Assembly: GCF_013402915.1 (NCBI RefSeq)
Contig: NC_050719.1
Location: forward strand, 124,001-188,000
Direction of reading: 5' to 3'
DNA length: 64,000 nucleotides
From: Zygotorulaspora mrakii
Lineage: Eukaryota > Ascomycota > Saccharomycetes > Saccharomycetales > Saccharomycetaceae
The translations under genes and the position numbers were made by a program. The notes under the pieces are model-generated. The model was given only the letters and a program-made list of their open reading frames with translations. It was not told the origin of the DNA and searched no databases. This document shows positions 39,976-50,286 of the stretch, in pieces. Position 1 is the first letter of the stretch. Every line of letters starts with the position of its first letter.

Positions 39976-42900
39976 TTACAGTAAAGTCCACGCTTCGTCT
40001 ATTTGAGGGTGCTCTACCTTTGATGCTGGTTTCCCAGGACAACTGTGATCAGCATCGTGAAACTTCTTCCGTTTCGATAAAACCAAGCTTTTTGCATAAA
40101 CAAGCTCACCATACAAGCAATTTATTGCCGTTTTAACACCATTTTCATTTGAGATTTGTTCTTTAATCAAAGATGCTCTATCCCGCATTCTCTTATTGGT
40201 AGTCACTTCCTTTAAAGCAGTAGAGAGACTGCTACTATTTAAGTGTTTTAAGGCTAAACCAGCGCCGATATCTTCCACTCTGAGAGCATAAAAAAATTGA
40301 TCGCCAAAAAACGGCTTTATTACTGTAGGTAGACCAGCCCGCAAAGACGCACCAGTGGTTCCCGAGCCTCCATGGTGAACTGCCGCATCCATCTGGGGGA
40401 AAAGCCAGTCATGTGGAACATTTCCCGCGTTATATATACATTCGGGTAGCTCAACTTCGATTTCATTGGCATTCTTATCATTCAATCGTTCAGACCAGCC
40501 CTTATTCAATACGCAATAAACGCCTGCTTCAACAGCAGCATCTGAAATGGCCTGCGTCATTTCTTTTGCATTGGACACAACGATAGAACCGAACCCTATA
40601 TAGACAAGTTTGCGACCCAAAGATCTCGCTTTTGCAATAAAATCCACCAATTCTTCTGGTGGGTTATAGTCTATTTTCTCGTCTAAAAACCAATATCCCG
40701 TCACTTTAATCCACTCACTGAAATCAACTGAGGGAGGAAAAATTGTTGGAGAAACATTATAAAAGAATGGGACTTTGCCTTGCTGCAATAAGTCCAAATT
40801 TGTTCTCTGTAGACCTAGTGACTCAATTCTCCATTTATTGACTTGCCCACTTATCCCTTTCCAAAAAATATTTTCAAAAAGTACGTGTGTCAAATAGTTG
40901 TAGTTGCCGCCTCTTTTCTGATCAGGAACAATAAAAGCATGGGGATACGCTCTTGTTCTTGTCCAAGGCATTGTGAACGCTCTAAAATAAGGAATTTCCA
41001 AGGCCTCTGCTATGTGGATGCCAGCCATTGCAGATGGAGATTCAATCAATAGATCTAGACCCAATTGAGAACAAACTTTCCATGAAGAGTTAAGTAGCTC
41101 TGTTATCCACTCCCTGAAATGACTAGACGCATCTCGCAAAAGACTAACATTCATCGATTCATGTTCAACCATGAGTGACATTAATTCTGCAGGGTTACCG
41201 GCGATCTCTTCAAAACGGATACCATGTCGTTCCACAAATTCCCTGAACTCACCATGTGTGATGATGGTAACTTGATGGCCTTCTTTTAAAAGACCTTTTC
41301 CGAGTGCCACGTAAGGTTGCACATCACCACGTGAACCAATCGTAAGCATGCCAATTTTGTAGCTTCTATTGGGAACAATGTTAGTTTGAAAGAACGGATT
41401 CTCATCAATTAAAATGGGAACGTCAAAACCCTCAGAATTGATCTTATCTTCAAAAAACTTCAGCCTAGCTCTATTAGTATCGGTTTCGACAAGAGATGTT
41501 GTAGGTGATCGAATATTTTTCTTTTCCGATTTCATTGAATCAAGGCGCTTCAGAAGTATGAACTCGAGATCACCTCTAGATACTTCTGTGCTGAACTCGA
41601 AAAACAATTCTTCATGTCCTCTTATTACTATAACTAGTCCAAAATAGCCAAATCTGAAACCTTTTTCTTTGTAGCATGTTTCTATGTCTGTCAGAGGTAA
41701 TATCATTTTTGTATGTATACGAGGTACAAGAGTTCTGAAACAAAGAAAGCCTTCAGCAACATATAACTTACCATAGAGTGGAATGTTCCTAGTAAGATAG
41801 GTGAAATATGCACCTATGAGTAATTCATTTCCTTCCATTTTGAAGTGTTCACGAAATCGATGATTGGCTTGAACATTACTGTTGTCATCAATCAAATAAG
41901 GGTCATCATCACTGAAGTTAATTCTGTTGTTCCGATAATGAATGGGATTACTGCTCCACATTTCAGCCATGTGCTTGAAAGGCTTGGCTGTCCAACCGGC
42001 AATTCTCGCTTTTCTTGATCCACTTTCATTCTCCTTACTCTCACCATTTTTTTCCACATCTTCTTCAGTAATGTGTAAAGAACTTTCTGTCACATCTGAT
42101 AATTCTTCAGACGGTTTATCTTTTAGAGATTTCTCTTTTGACTTTGTATCATCATTATGTTTTTTAAGTCCACGTCGCCAAGGCCTGTTCCCCTTGTTCT
42201 TTTTGATAAGATCGTCTTTTTTAGACGAGGTGGTGGAAGTCTTCCCTAACGAAAAATCATATGAATTAGCTTGTCTTGATAGTGCGGGTGTCTCACTCTC
42301 ATCAATCGATTGTGCCTCTATACTTTCAGATTTCTTATTTAGTTGCCCGGAATTGTAAACGTTTTGTACGCCAGCTCTTTCCAAAACTGCAATTTGCTTA
42401 ATCACCGAAGTTTTCAAGATTGAGCCTGAGCCATCTAAAAATACAAAAAAAAAATCATCAACAGCAAATGTGCTAGGACTTTCCAGCACTTTTATTCTCA
42501 AAGTAAATGTCTGCTTCATTATTAGCTGATCATCCAAATCAACGATATTGGCCAATGGTATTTTTAAACTAACAGAATTATTTTCGGAGTTTTTGGCAGC
42601 GAATAATTGCTTTTTTAGAGCGTTTGCCCAGGCCTTTGCAGAATGTTCCGAATCTGCCATGAAAGTGTAACTTTTCTCAGAAGTAGTGATCTTGAAGTGC
42701 TTTAGTTCCTCATTCAGACCTTTTTTTGCCACCTTTATATTCAACGCATTTCTTAGGTCAATTGTCAATACCGGGAAGTACACTTCTGACGGAGAATTAT
42801 ACACGGATAGAGTATAATCTTTCAAAACACACCAGTACCTCGTAGAGCCCCTTAAGTTCGTTTTAATGGTAAGATTTCCGTTAATTTTCACAGTTCCAGA

Positions 42901-43644
42901 TACCCTAGGAAGATATGCAAAAAAAAGTAGGTGACGGGAAGTCAAGAACACCTTGCCTTGCAATAATACATCCTTTAAAATCCAAGCTGAGAACTCTTTC
43001 AGAACGCTATCACTATGATAAAGGTTAAAGTGCTTTAAAAGTTTGTTCACTAGAATATTTTGCCCTTGATGTTTTGGAATACTACTGTCCTGACACAACT
43101 GCGGTACCTGGGAATTAGCTACCACAGAAAAGTCAAATAAAGTGGGCTGTCTTGTCTCTAAACAATGCGCTTTTACTGTATTCACCTCATTTTTCCTGTC
43201 ACCTTCTTTGGCCGTTTTCAGCGGTGGCTCTAATGACTCAATCTTCTTTTCATCGTCGTCTTCAGCACCTTTCTCATCTTTAGACTTGGTTTGTTGGCTT
43301 CCTGGAAGGTCTTGACCGAATTTACTTGCCTCCTGTGCATCTTGCATGCCCGCATAGACACTGGCAGTTGTTAAAAGCCCCACAATACTTTTCATCATGT
43401 ATCTGGACCTGCCAATATCACTCTCTTCATCCTCGCTGACTCGTTGTTCACTAACATCTCTGAGTGACGAGTTCAACGAATCTGCCTTATCATGCGTATG
43501 TTTACGAAACGTCAGACCTGAGATGGATTTTGATAGCATATTTTGGGGCAGGAGCACAGATTTTCTCTTATCAGAGGCTGCTTCATCAATTAAATGTACA
43601 GAGTTAGACCTCGATTGCTTGCTGTGCCTTCGCGGTAACGCCAT
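39976..43644 (-). CDS. ATG26: Atg26, UDP-glucose:sterol glucosyltransferase
   Basis: A 1222-aa enzyme glucosylating ergosterol. The N-terminal half has GRAM, PH (about 250-350, with STRYWCVLKDYTLSVYNSPSE) and a second GRAM region (about 610-680, FRTLVPRIHTKMILPLTDIE) for membrane binding. The catalytic half begins with MLTIGSRGDVQPYVALGKGL and contains the nucleotide-sugar signature HHGGSGTTGASLRAGLPTV. Length is close to S. cerevisiae Atg26 (1198 aa). Convergent with MET2. It corresponds to YLR189C, which follows MDL1 (YLR188W) in S. cerevisiae; here MET2 sits between them. Confidence 0.96.
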   Translation of the reverse strand: MALPRRHSKQSRSNSVHLIDEAASDKRKSVLLPQNMLSKSISGLTFRKHTHDKADSLNSSLRDVSEQRVSEDEESDIGRSRYMMKSIVGLLTTASVYAGMQDAQEASKFGQDLPGSQQTKSKDEKGAEDDDEKKIESLEPPLKTAKEGDRKNEVNTVKAHCLETRQPTLFDFSVVANSQVPQLCQDSSIPKHQGQNILVNKLLKHFNLYHSDSVLKEFSAWILKDVLLQGKVFLTSRHLLFFAYLPRVSGTVKINGNLTIKTNLRGSTRYWCVLKDYTLSVYNSPSEVYFPVLTIDLRNALNIKVAKKGLNEELKHFKITTSEKSYTFMADSEHSAKAWANALKKQLFAAKNSENNSVSLKIPLANIVDLDDQLIMKQTFTLRIKVLESPSTFAVDDFFFVFLDGSGSILKTSVIKQIAVLERAGVQNVYNSGQLNKKSESIEAQSIDESETPALSRQANSYDFSLGKTSTTSSKKDDLIKKNKGNRPWRRGLKKHNDDTKSKEKSLKDKPSEELSDVTESSLHITEEDVEKNGESKENESGSRKARIAGWTAKPFKHMAEMWSSNPIHYRNNRINFSDDDPYLIDDNSNVQANHRFREHFKMEGNELLIGAYFTYLTRNIPLYGKLYVAEGFLCFRTLVPRIHTKMILPLTDIETCYKEKGFRFGYFGLVIVIRGHEELFFEFSTEVSRGDLEFILLKRLDSMKSEKKNIRSPTTSLVETDTNRARLKFFEDKINSEGFDVPILIDENPFFQTNIVPNRSYKIGMLTIGSRGDVQPYVALGKGLLKEGHQVTIITHGEFREFVERHGIRFEEIAGNPAELMSLMVEHESMNVSLLRDASSHFREWITELLNSSWKVCSQLGLDLLIESPSAMAGIHIAEALEIPYFRAFTMPWTRTRAYPHAFIVPDQKRGGNYNYLTHVLFENIFWKGISGQVNKWRIESLGLQRTNLDLLQQGKVPFFYNVSPTIFPPSVDFSEWIKVTGYWFLDEKIDYNPPEELVDFIAKARSLGRKLVYIGFGSIVVSNAKEMTQAISDAAVEAGVYCVLNKGWSERLNDKNANEIEVELPECIYNAGNVPHDWLFPQMDAAVHHGGSGTTGASLRAGLPTVIKPFFGDQFFYALRVEDIGAGLALKHLNSSSLSTALKEVTTNKRMRDRASLIKEQISNENGVKTAINCLYGELVYAKSLVLSKRKKFHDADHSCPGKPASKVEHPQIDEAWTLL

Positions 43645-44027
43645 GTGATGTATTCGTGGAATATAATGGGGTTAGAATGTTATTGAAAATTTACCGTGTC
43701 TTACAAGATATACAGTTGCTCTATAGCTCTCTTGGTACACACGTCAAATAAAGGAGTTGCAGAATTCTAGGATATCGCATATATACAGTTTTTGTATTGC
43801 ATCGAATCACCAGTCCCAGGCATCCCCTTAAAAAAGCCGCGAACTTTGCTACAGGGTGAAGATAAAAAAAAAGATCAAAAGAACCAGATTCATCAATAAA
43901 GACATGTTCGTATGTTTTATCACCTTACAAATATCAAAAGCAAAATACGACTTACAAAGCGTTGAGACTTCTCAAATTTCTCTCTATCATTAGACTGAAC
44001 TACAATAGCCAAGCATAAAAGATGAAT
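43645..44027. other. ATG26-ISC1 intergenic region
   Basis: A 383-bp gap containing the ATG26 promoter and the ISC1 3' end. An A-rich tract is near 43865-43875. Nothing else seen. Confidence 0.5.
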
Positions 44028-45464
44028 TCACCTTTTCTTCACATCAAGTAATCCTTGTAAATGTTTTTGGGCACAAGAAACTTCTTCCTCTACTTCATGT
44101 AAAGCCCTGATCTCCTTCCTACCGAAGAGAAATGAGATGAGGCCGTCAATTGTACCTGTCACAGACACTACAACTGCGAAAAAAACCCAAAATATAGAAG
44201 ACCATGCTGCTCTATTCGAAGTGAATGTTGTAACAACCAAAGCTCCTATGAGCAGCAAGATAGAAATGACGAAATGTACACCTCTTAAAAATTTTTGTCT
44301 TTTAGCAACTACTCTGTAGGATGAAATACATTGGATCATCTCTTCATAGCTGGCATACTTTTGAAGTTGAATATCCCTTTTCGAAGGAGTTTCATCTCCA
44401 GTTTCCACATCAGTGGTTCTGCGGTTGCTCAATAAATTTAAATTGCATGCATATGCGAAATGATCAGAAAAGCTGCCAATTCCCGGCAACCTTTTGGTAA
44501 ACCTTGGGCCGGCGTCGGTCGTCTTTAATCGACTGGGATCGATCAAGGCATAATCCAATCTACAAGCGCTTTCTGTCGGCAAGTATGATCTCCAAGTGTT
44601 CAAAAATGAGTCGCAAGTGGTACATCCATATCTAAGTTGTTCAAGCGGTTCCATTTTTGAGAGTGCTTGAAGATCTTGTTTGCCTTTGAGTTGTTCCCAA
44701 GAGTCCACCAGCCCAGTTTCAACTGTTAAAAACTTATGGGGAAGAGATCCGGGTCTTGAATTCAAATCACCAACTACAACTACTGCATAACCTGCCTTTT
44801 TATATAGGTTTACCATCTTGCTGAAATCCCATGCTTGACAGGCTCTATGACAGGCATAAGCTGCATCCCCTTTCAGCGCATATGGAGCATGCATGTGGCT
44901 ATTCATAATTGCGATTGGAGCTGTATCTTCACTGATAGGTTCCAATAACGTTATCGCAATTGATTTGCCTACATACCAGTCACCGCGATGGATTGCACTT
45001 GGTCTACCGTTTATGGGAAATCTGTATAAAAAGGTAGATTCAATGGGTATTTTCGATAGTATAGCTAGACCTGGCCCTGCAATTATTCCTGAGTAGAAAA
45101 TTCTACTATAAGGATACGCTTGTGAGCATCGAGAGACAATATAGTCCCAATCTTCTTTACACCAGATTTCTTGTAAGGCTACGACATCATACTGTTTCCC
45201 TTGTTCAGGCGTTTCGTTTATCATCAAACTCTCATAGCCTGGTATAGGTATTGCAGCAGAATAGCCCGCCAACTCGTCAGCTATAGCCCTCAATCTGGCC
45301 TTACGATGTTTAGATACCATCTTTAACCCCCATGTGTTAAAGGTCAACAATTTGATTGAATGGCCAGTTGCTGAATCTGCTGCTGACGTGACAGTATCTG
45401 AAGTGACAGTAGCTGCATCTTGTGCGGCCCCGGAGACTGAACTCCTTAGATTAGCGGCACTCAT
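44028..45464 (-). CDS. ISC1: Isc1, inositol phosphosphingolipid phospholipase C
   Basis: A 478-aa neutral-sphingomyelinase-type enzyme that cuts complex sphingolipids to ceramides; S. cerevisiae Isc1 has 477 aa. Endonuclease/phosphatase fold motifs are all present: TFNTWGLK, LQEIWCKEDW (Mg-binding Glu), GDLNSRPGS and GSFSDHFAY (catalytic His). Two C-terminal membrane segments (GVHFVISILLLIGALVVTTF and a second after WSSIFWVFF) anchor it. It shares a 199-bp divergent promoter with SPC25, the same pair as YER019W/YER018C. Confidence 0.97.
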   Translation of the reverse strand: MSAANLRSSVSGAAQDAATVTSDTVTSAADSATGHSIKLLTFNTWGLKMVSKHRKARLRAIADELAGYSAAIPIPGYESLMINETPEQGKQYDVVALQEIWCKEDWDYIVSRCSQAYPYSRIFYSGIIAGPGLAILSKIPIESTFLYRFPINGRPSAIHRGDWYVGKSIAITLLEPISEDTAPIAIMNSHMHAPYALKGDAAYACHRACQAWDFSKMVNLYKKAGYAVVVVGDLNSRPGSLPHKFLTVETGLVDSWEQLKGKQDLQALSKMEPLEQLRYGCTTCDSFLNTWRSYLPTESACRLDYALIDPSRLKTTDAGPRFTKRLPGIGSFSDHFAYACNLNLLSNRRTTDVETGDETPSKRDIQLQKYASYEEMIQCISSYRVVAKRQKFLRGVHFVISILLLIGALVVTTFTSNRAAWSSIFWVFFAVVVSVTGTIDGLISFLFGRKEIRALHEVEEEVSCAQKHLQGLLDVKKR

Positions 45465-45663
45465 TAATCTTTATCAGAAGAGTGGAGATAGTGACTTGCA
45501 ATGTTTTTCGTACATATGCCCCCTTGATCCCCCAAAATTATACATCTCATCTACGAGCGTTTTTATATACATTTCGAGAGCTTACATTTGTAGGAAAAAA
45601 CAGTGCGAATCAGAGAAAACTTCGAAAACAAAGAAAGGATCACTGCCAGGCACACAATCGATA

Positions 45664-46362
45664 ATGGACCAGACGTTAGGCTCATTTCAAGAGCTGAAGT
45701 CTCAAATGGGAACTTTTGAGGCCCAGCTGCGCCAATCTTTGAAAAGTAAGGTCCACTTGGCGTCTAGCGTAACACTTACGTATAAAGAGCAGTTCGAAGA
45801 ACTAAAAGCTAATCAACAGAACCTCATTCGAAAATTGGATCAGCTGGAACAAAAGGAAAGGGAGTTGAAAGATGAAATCGAAACTTTCAGAAAAGACACA
45901 GACTATGTGAAAACCGATCTGGAGACGAAGCAAATCAAGAAACAACAATTGGAGTCACAACGTGATGCGCTGCTGGAAGAGTCAAGAGAACTAGATGGCA
46001 TGCTCGCTAAGAAGGAACAAGAAGTGAAGCAACATAGAGAGAGGCTCATGAGACAGAGACAGCGTGACAGCCCTGAAGTGCGCCTGTATGAACAACTACT
46101 CGGTCTTCAAATAGATGCATCACAGCCAGACACCTTGCATTTCAAGTTTCAAAATTTTGACGATAAGATGATATCTCGCTCATGCGAACTCACACTAGAT
46201 GTATCTGAAAATACGTTTTCTATCTTGAGTACCACCCCTGTGCTGAACAGTACTGAAGACCTCTCAGAATTAGTTGATATTCTGAACGACTCTTACGATA
46301 TTGCACAGTTTTTGGCAGCATCAAGAGCCAAGCTAATATCCAAAACAATCCGTTCAGAGTGA
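45664..46362 (+). CDS. SPC25: Spc25, Ndc80-complex kinetochore subunit
   Basis: A 232-aa coiled-coil protein of the Ndc80 complex linking kinetochores to microtubules. A coiled coil covers about residues 35-145 (KLDQLEQKERELKDEIETFR), and a globular domain follows (LGLQIDASQPDTLHFKFQNF), which with Spc24 docks on the inner kinetochore. S. cerevisiae Spc25 has 221 aa. The frame is open upstream to 45334 over ISC1, but only a GTG begins it; the first ATG is 45664 and gives the family start MDQTLGSFQELK. Confidence 0.93.
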   Translation: MDQTLGSFQELKSQMGTFEAQLRQSLKSKVHLASSVTLTYKEQFEELKANQQNLIRKLDQLEQKERELKDEIETFRKDTDYVKTDLETKQIKKQQLESQRDALLEESRELDGMLAKKEQEVKQHRERLMRQRQRDSPEVRLYEQLLGLQIDASQPDTLHFKFQNFDDKMISRSCELTLDVSENTFSILSTTPVLNSTEDLSELVDILNDSYDIAQFLAASRAKLISKTIRSE

Positions 46363-46512
46363 TTAAGTTGCAATAGATATTCAAAACTTCAGCTTCTACC
46401 TGCCAAGAGGGCCAGGGACTTCTTTGATCTTTAAGGTACCTCTTCAAGAAAAAAGCGGAGAAGGAAACTATATTTGAAATCCCCATTATAATTGGCATCT
46501 TTGATTTCACTG

Positions 46513-47577
46513 ATGAGGTTGAGTTTCGCACTTTTATTGCTTCTTGCAGACTATGTGCTAGGCTCACCTGGTGATAGGTTAAGCGAATTTCAAGATTGCA
46601 ACGATGCTTGTGAGCATAGAAGGACGTATTCTCAGTCTCAAGCTACTGGACTTGACATTTCAGAAAACGAATTCAGCCATATAGCATTCAAACAGACCCC
46701 CATCCTTTTACAATGGCTGCTGTTCTGGGATTACAGGGCTGACTGCGATTATCAATGCCAGCAAATTGTCACTCGTGACAGAATTGTGAACAACAAAGAG
46801 ATACATCAATTTCATGGAAAATGGCCTTTCATTAGACTTTTCGGAATGCAGGAATTCTTTTCCGTCATATTTAGTGTGGGGAATTTTTTACCGCATTATT
46901 ATGGTTACCAAAAGCTCTTAAAAAGGTTGAACATGCTTCAGTATCGTGGCAAAGCAGAAACCAGTCCCAGCAAACTTTTAAAGAGCTACATGTTGGTCGC
47001 AGTAGCCGGAATGCTCGCCTGGTCTGCTAGCAGCATCTTTCATCTGAGAGATCTTTTGATTACAGAAAAGCTAGATTATTTTTTTGCAGGAGGGACAGTT
47101 CTCAGTGGGTTTCATGCTATTTTTACAAGAATAGCAAGGTTAGACCGTCACCCTTTCCTTTCAAGACTTTTCACATGGTCAGTGATACTGATTTTTGGAT
47201 TACACATCTTGCGACTGTATATTGATTGGTCCTACACCTACAACATGAGATTCAACGTGCTGTTTGGTTTGTTGCAATACATCTTACTGCTGTTGCTGGC
47301 ATTCAATAATTATAAACTTTTGCAGAAGCAGCCTAAGAGCAAAATAAGACCAAATATACCGTCCAGTAAAAACATAAAACAATTATGTTTGATGCCTGTC
47401 ATTCTTGTGCTAACAACAGCATCAGGCATGTCTTTCGAGCTTTTTGATTTTTTTAATTATAGATGGCAGATCGATTCGCATGCATTATGGCACCTTTGCA
47501 CCATTTGGCCGTCTTGGGAACTCTACGAATTCTTTATTGCAGACTTTAATTTTGTCACAAGGGAGGTTTCAAATTAA
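46513..47577 (+). CDS. PER1: Per1, GPI-anchor lipid-remodelling protein (PGAP3)
   Basis: A 354-aa ER membrane protein of the Per1/PGAP3 family required to remove the sn-2 acyl chain from GPI anchors; S. cerevisiae Per1 has 357 aa. A signal peptide (MRLSFALLLLLADYVLG) is followed by a Cys-rich luminal part (DCNDACEHRR, DYRADCDYQCQQ) and about seven membrane spans with conserved WPF and HLRDLL regions and late HALWHLCTIWPSW. The longest frame starts at TTG 46492; the ATG at 46513 gives a proper signal peptide. Corresponds to YCR044C. Confidence 0.95.
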   Translation: MRLSFALLLLLADYVLGSPGDRLSEFQDCNDACEHRRTYSQSQATGLDISENEFSHIAFKQTPILLQWLLFWDYRADCDYQCQQIVTRDRIVNNKEIHQFHGKWPFIRLFGMQEFFSVIFSVGNFLPHYYGYQKLLKRLNMLQYRGKAETSPSKLLKSYMLVAVAGMLAWSASSIFHLRDLLITEKLDYFFAGGTVLSGFHAIFTRIARLDRHPFLSRLFTWSVILIFGLHILRLYIDWSYTYNMRFNVLFGLLQYILLLLLAFNNYKLLQKQPKSKIRPNIPSSKNIKQLCLMPVILVLTTASGMSFELFDFFNYRWQIDSHALWHLCTIWPSWELYEFFIADFNFVTREVSN

Positions 47578-47845
47578 ATAGGTATCATATAGAGATTAAT
47601 TCATTTTCTTTTCAGTCTGAATAAATGCTATGTCATGATGTTGCGTTGATGACTCCGCGTGGTGAGAATGAGGTGCTCTTTGCACGGCCAAGTAAGAAAA
47701 AATGGATATGGGATTGACGACAAAACTATTCACCATCAATTTTATTCTAGGCGATAAAAAACCTTACTCACTTAGTTGCTAGACTGCCATTAGATCTCTT
47801 TGCCTAACTGTTTTTTTCCTTGAAAATATTCTGCTAGATATAGAA

Positions 47846-47854
47846 ATGGAATGA
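47846..47854 (+). promoter_or_regulatory. Two-codon upstream ORF overlapping the BOR1 start
   Basis: ATGGAATGA: Met-Glu-stop, whose TGA overlaps the BOR1 ATG (47851). Ribosomes starting at the first ATG would stop on the BOR1 start codon. The transcript start is unknown, so it may or may not lie in the mRNA. Confidence 0.4.
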
Positions 47855-49542
47855 AACGATTTGGACTCCCGTTTTGCAACTTTCGAAATTGCGAAGAAGT
47901 AGATACTCAATCAGAATCAACAAACGCACCAGGTGTGGGTTCAGAGGTTACAATCACATCTACTAATGAAAAGCGAAAACTTCCCAAACCAGGGGCAGGA
48001 ATATTGCTAGATCTCAGGGAGCAGATACCCACGTATTGGAAGGGCTGGAAGGATTCATGGGACTACCGCGTTATCCCATCAGTAGTAGAAACATTTTTCA
48101 GCAACTTATTACCGGCATTAGCGTTTGCCCAAGACATGTTCGATCGAACAGAAAATGCATATGGTGTTAATGAAGTGCTTCTATCCAGTGGATTGGCTGG
48201 CATTGTTTTTGGAGCTCTTTCAGGACAACCACTGTGCATCGTTGGTGTTACAGGGCCAATATCAATTTTCAATTACACAGTTTACGAAATTATAAAGCCG
48301 TTAAATACCAATTTTTTTGGATTTATGTTTTGGGTTTGCATATGGTCAATGATTTTACACTTTCTTCTTGCTCTCAGTAACTTGGTTTGTTTGTTACAGT
48401 TTGTTACTTCATTCCCCTGTGACATCTTTGGGCTTTTCATCAATATCATTTATATTGAAAAGGGAATTCAAATTCTCATAAGACAATTCAATCCCGAAAA
48501 CCAACTGGAGGATATATCTGCTGGTTTTGCAAGTATTGTTGTGGCATTAGTCATGACCATTTTTGGGCTCATGTTCAAGAATATAACTCGTACTACCTTA
48601 CTGAACTATAAGTTGCGAACATTCATATCGGATTATTCAACAGCTTTATCTGTTCTCTTTTGGTCCTCGTTCATTCATTTTGGTGGCTATTTATCGGATA
48701 TTGATTTCCAGAGATTGCCAATAACTAGGTCATTTTATCCAACTTCAACAAATCATAGAGGCTCATCCACATGGTTGGCCTATGCACATATTTCAACGAA
48801 GCATATCTTCATTGCTTTACCGTTCGGTATCATTCTAACAATTCTATTCTATTTTGATCACAATGTGTCCTCCTTGATGGCGCAAAGGGCGGAATATAAG
48901 CTAAAAAAGCCAGCATCTTTTCATTATGATTTTGCCTTGCTTGGTGCTACTACTGGTATCAGCGGCGTATTGGGAATCCCTGCTCCAAATGGCTTAATAC
49001 CGCAAGCCCCACTCCATACTGAATCTCTCTTGGTTCGTGATCCAGACGGGAATGTCCTAAGGTGTGTTGAGCAACGTTTTACTAATACTATACAAGGATT
49101 AATGTGCATAGCCACAATGGCAAGACCTTTCCTTGTATGCCTTGGCGAGATTCCTCAAGCGGTTTTATCGGGTCTTTTCTTCATCATGGGTATACAAGGA
49201 TTATTAGGCAATGAAATTATATCAAGAATTATGTGGCTTTTCACTGAGCAAAGAAGCAAAACAGCTGATAATGCGCTGTACTATGTTTCCAACAAGTATT
49301 TAATAACTTTTCTCTGTTTCAGTTTGGCCGGTTTTGTAGGTGAATTCGCAATTACTAACACTGTTGCTGCCATTGGATTCCCGTTAATATTATTACTAAC
49401 TGTGATTGCTTCTTTCTTGTTTCCGAAGTGTTTCCCAAAAAGACAATTAAATATCTTAGATACCAAGGTTGCCGAAGAGTTCACTTTAAAGAATTTGTTA
49501 CTGTTCAACACTGATGAAGTTACAAGCAAAGACGATACGTGA
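47851..49542 (+). CDS. BOR1: Bor1, borate exporter (SLC4 anion-exchanger family)
   Basis: A 563-aa plasma-membrane boron efflux transporter; S. cerevisiae Bor1 (YNL275W) has 576 aa. Multiple membrane spans are seen with SLC4-type motifs: FSNLLPALAFAQDMFDRTEN, GLAGIVFGALSGQPLCIVGVTGP and GLIPQAPLHTESL. The N-terminal 60 residues are cytosolic. Located between PER1 and a YCR043C-like gene, so the YNL and YCR tracks alternate here. A two-codon upstream ORF overlaps the ATG. Confidence 0.95.
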   Translation: MKRFGLPFCNFRNCEEVDTQSESTNAPGVGSEVTITSTNEKRKLPKPGAGILLDLREQIPTYWKGWKDSWDYRVIPSVVETFFSNLLPALAFAQDMFDRTENAYGVNEVLLSSGLAGIVFGALSGQPLCIVGVTGPISIFNYTVYEIIKPLNTNFFGFMFWVCIWSMILHFLLALSNLVCLLQFVTSFPCDIFGLFINIIYIEKGIQILIRQFNPENQLEDISAGFASIVVALVMTIFGLMFKNITRTTLLNYKLRTFISDYSTALSVLFWSSFIHFGGYLSDIDFQRLPITRSFYPTSTNHRGSSTWLAYAHISTKHIFIALPFGIILTILFYFDHNVSSLMAQRAEYKLKKPASFHYDFALLGATTGISGVLGIPAPNGLIPQAPLHTESLLVRDPDGNVLRCVEQRFTNTIQGLMCIATMARPFLVCLGEIPQAVLSGLFFIMGIQGLLGNEIISRIMWLFTEQRSKTADNALYYVSNKYLITFLCFSLAGFVGEFAITNTVAAIGFPLILLLTVIASFLFPKCFPKRQLNILDTKVAEEFTLKNLLLFNTDEVTSKDDT

Positions 49543-49738
49543 AGAAATATTCATAATTTTTAGCATTAGTTTATATTTTGTTTTTTACTTCTTATGGTTT
49601 TACGAATTATCGCGTTTTTACATTATCACGATGCTGCCGCTAGTGAATAGATCAATGAAAATGAAAATAAATGAAACAGTAAACCTCTCATAAAATATTT
49701 TAAAATAGAAGTAAACACTTGTAAGGAAATATCCTTGA

Positions 49739-50128
49739 ATGATACCTCCTCCTGTTGACCCAGCATTGCTACATGAACATGCCTACCAAGGTACTGGTGA
49801 CCTTAGCTATGCATTAAATATTGAAACGTTCACCGATGAAGGCGGATACAAACCGCTTTTGAAGTATGGATTAGGTTTTTTTAATTACTATTTGGCTTTA
49901 GATGACGAAGTGTACGGTAGATCGTGGTTAGAAATTTTTCGATTTCATCTTTATGAGCATTTTGCAATTTATTTTTTGATTTTCCTAGTAGCATTCTTAG
50001 CATGGTCATCTATGGTCGTTGCCCACATCGGTTCTACCAGTGATATAATATTCCACAAAAGTAAAGGATCGCACAAGAAGAGATCAGAGGATGGGGACAG
50101 TCTGGATTATCACCACCTAAAGGTTTGA
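49739..50128 (+). CDS. YCR043C-like small membrane protein
   Basis: A 129-aa protein with one strong membrane segment (about residues 78-100, FAIYFLIFLVAFLAWSSMVV) and a basic tail. The conserved part YQGTGDLSYALNIETFTDEGGYK and FGFFNY/LALDDEVYGRSW-like region resemble S. cerevisiae YCR043C, an uncharacterised Golgi-associated protein of about 127 aa, and the neighbours PER1 (YCR044C) and TAF2 (YCR042C) support this. Function unknown. Confidence 0.8.
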   Translation: MIPPPVDPALLHEHAYQGTGDLSYALNIETFTDEGGYKPLLKYGLGFFNYYLALDDEVYGRSWLEIFRFHLYEHFAIYFLIFLVAFLAWSSMVVAHIGSTSDIIFHKSKGSHKKRSEDGDSLDYHHLKV

Positions 50129-50286
50129 TGAAAATTTTGTATTATAAGTGGCTTACTGTCTGTATGCTATATGTATCTACAACTATGTATGTATAAGCAA
50201 CTGGAGTAAATAGTAGTGTCTCGCTAAAAGATAATTAGAAAGAAAATGGCCAAATTTTATTCTTTGTTTTCTCTTCTCTGTTAGGC

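Noticed and set aside
45334..45663. N-terminal extension of SPC25 over ISC1
   Set aside because: It begins with GTG, overlaps the ISC1 start antisense, and the family start is MDQTLG at 45664.
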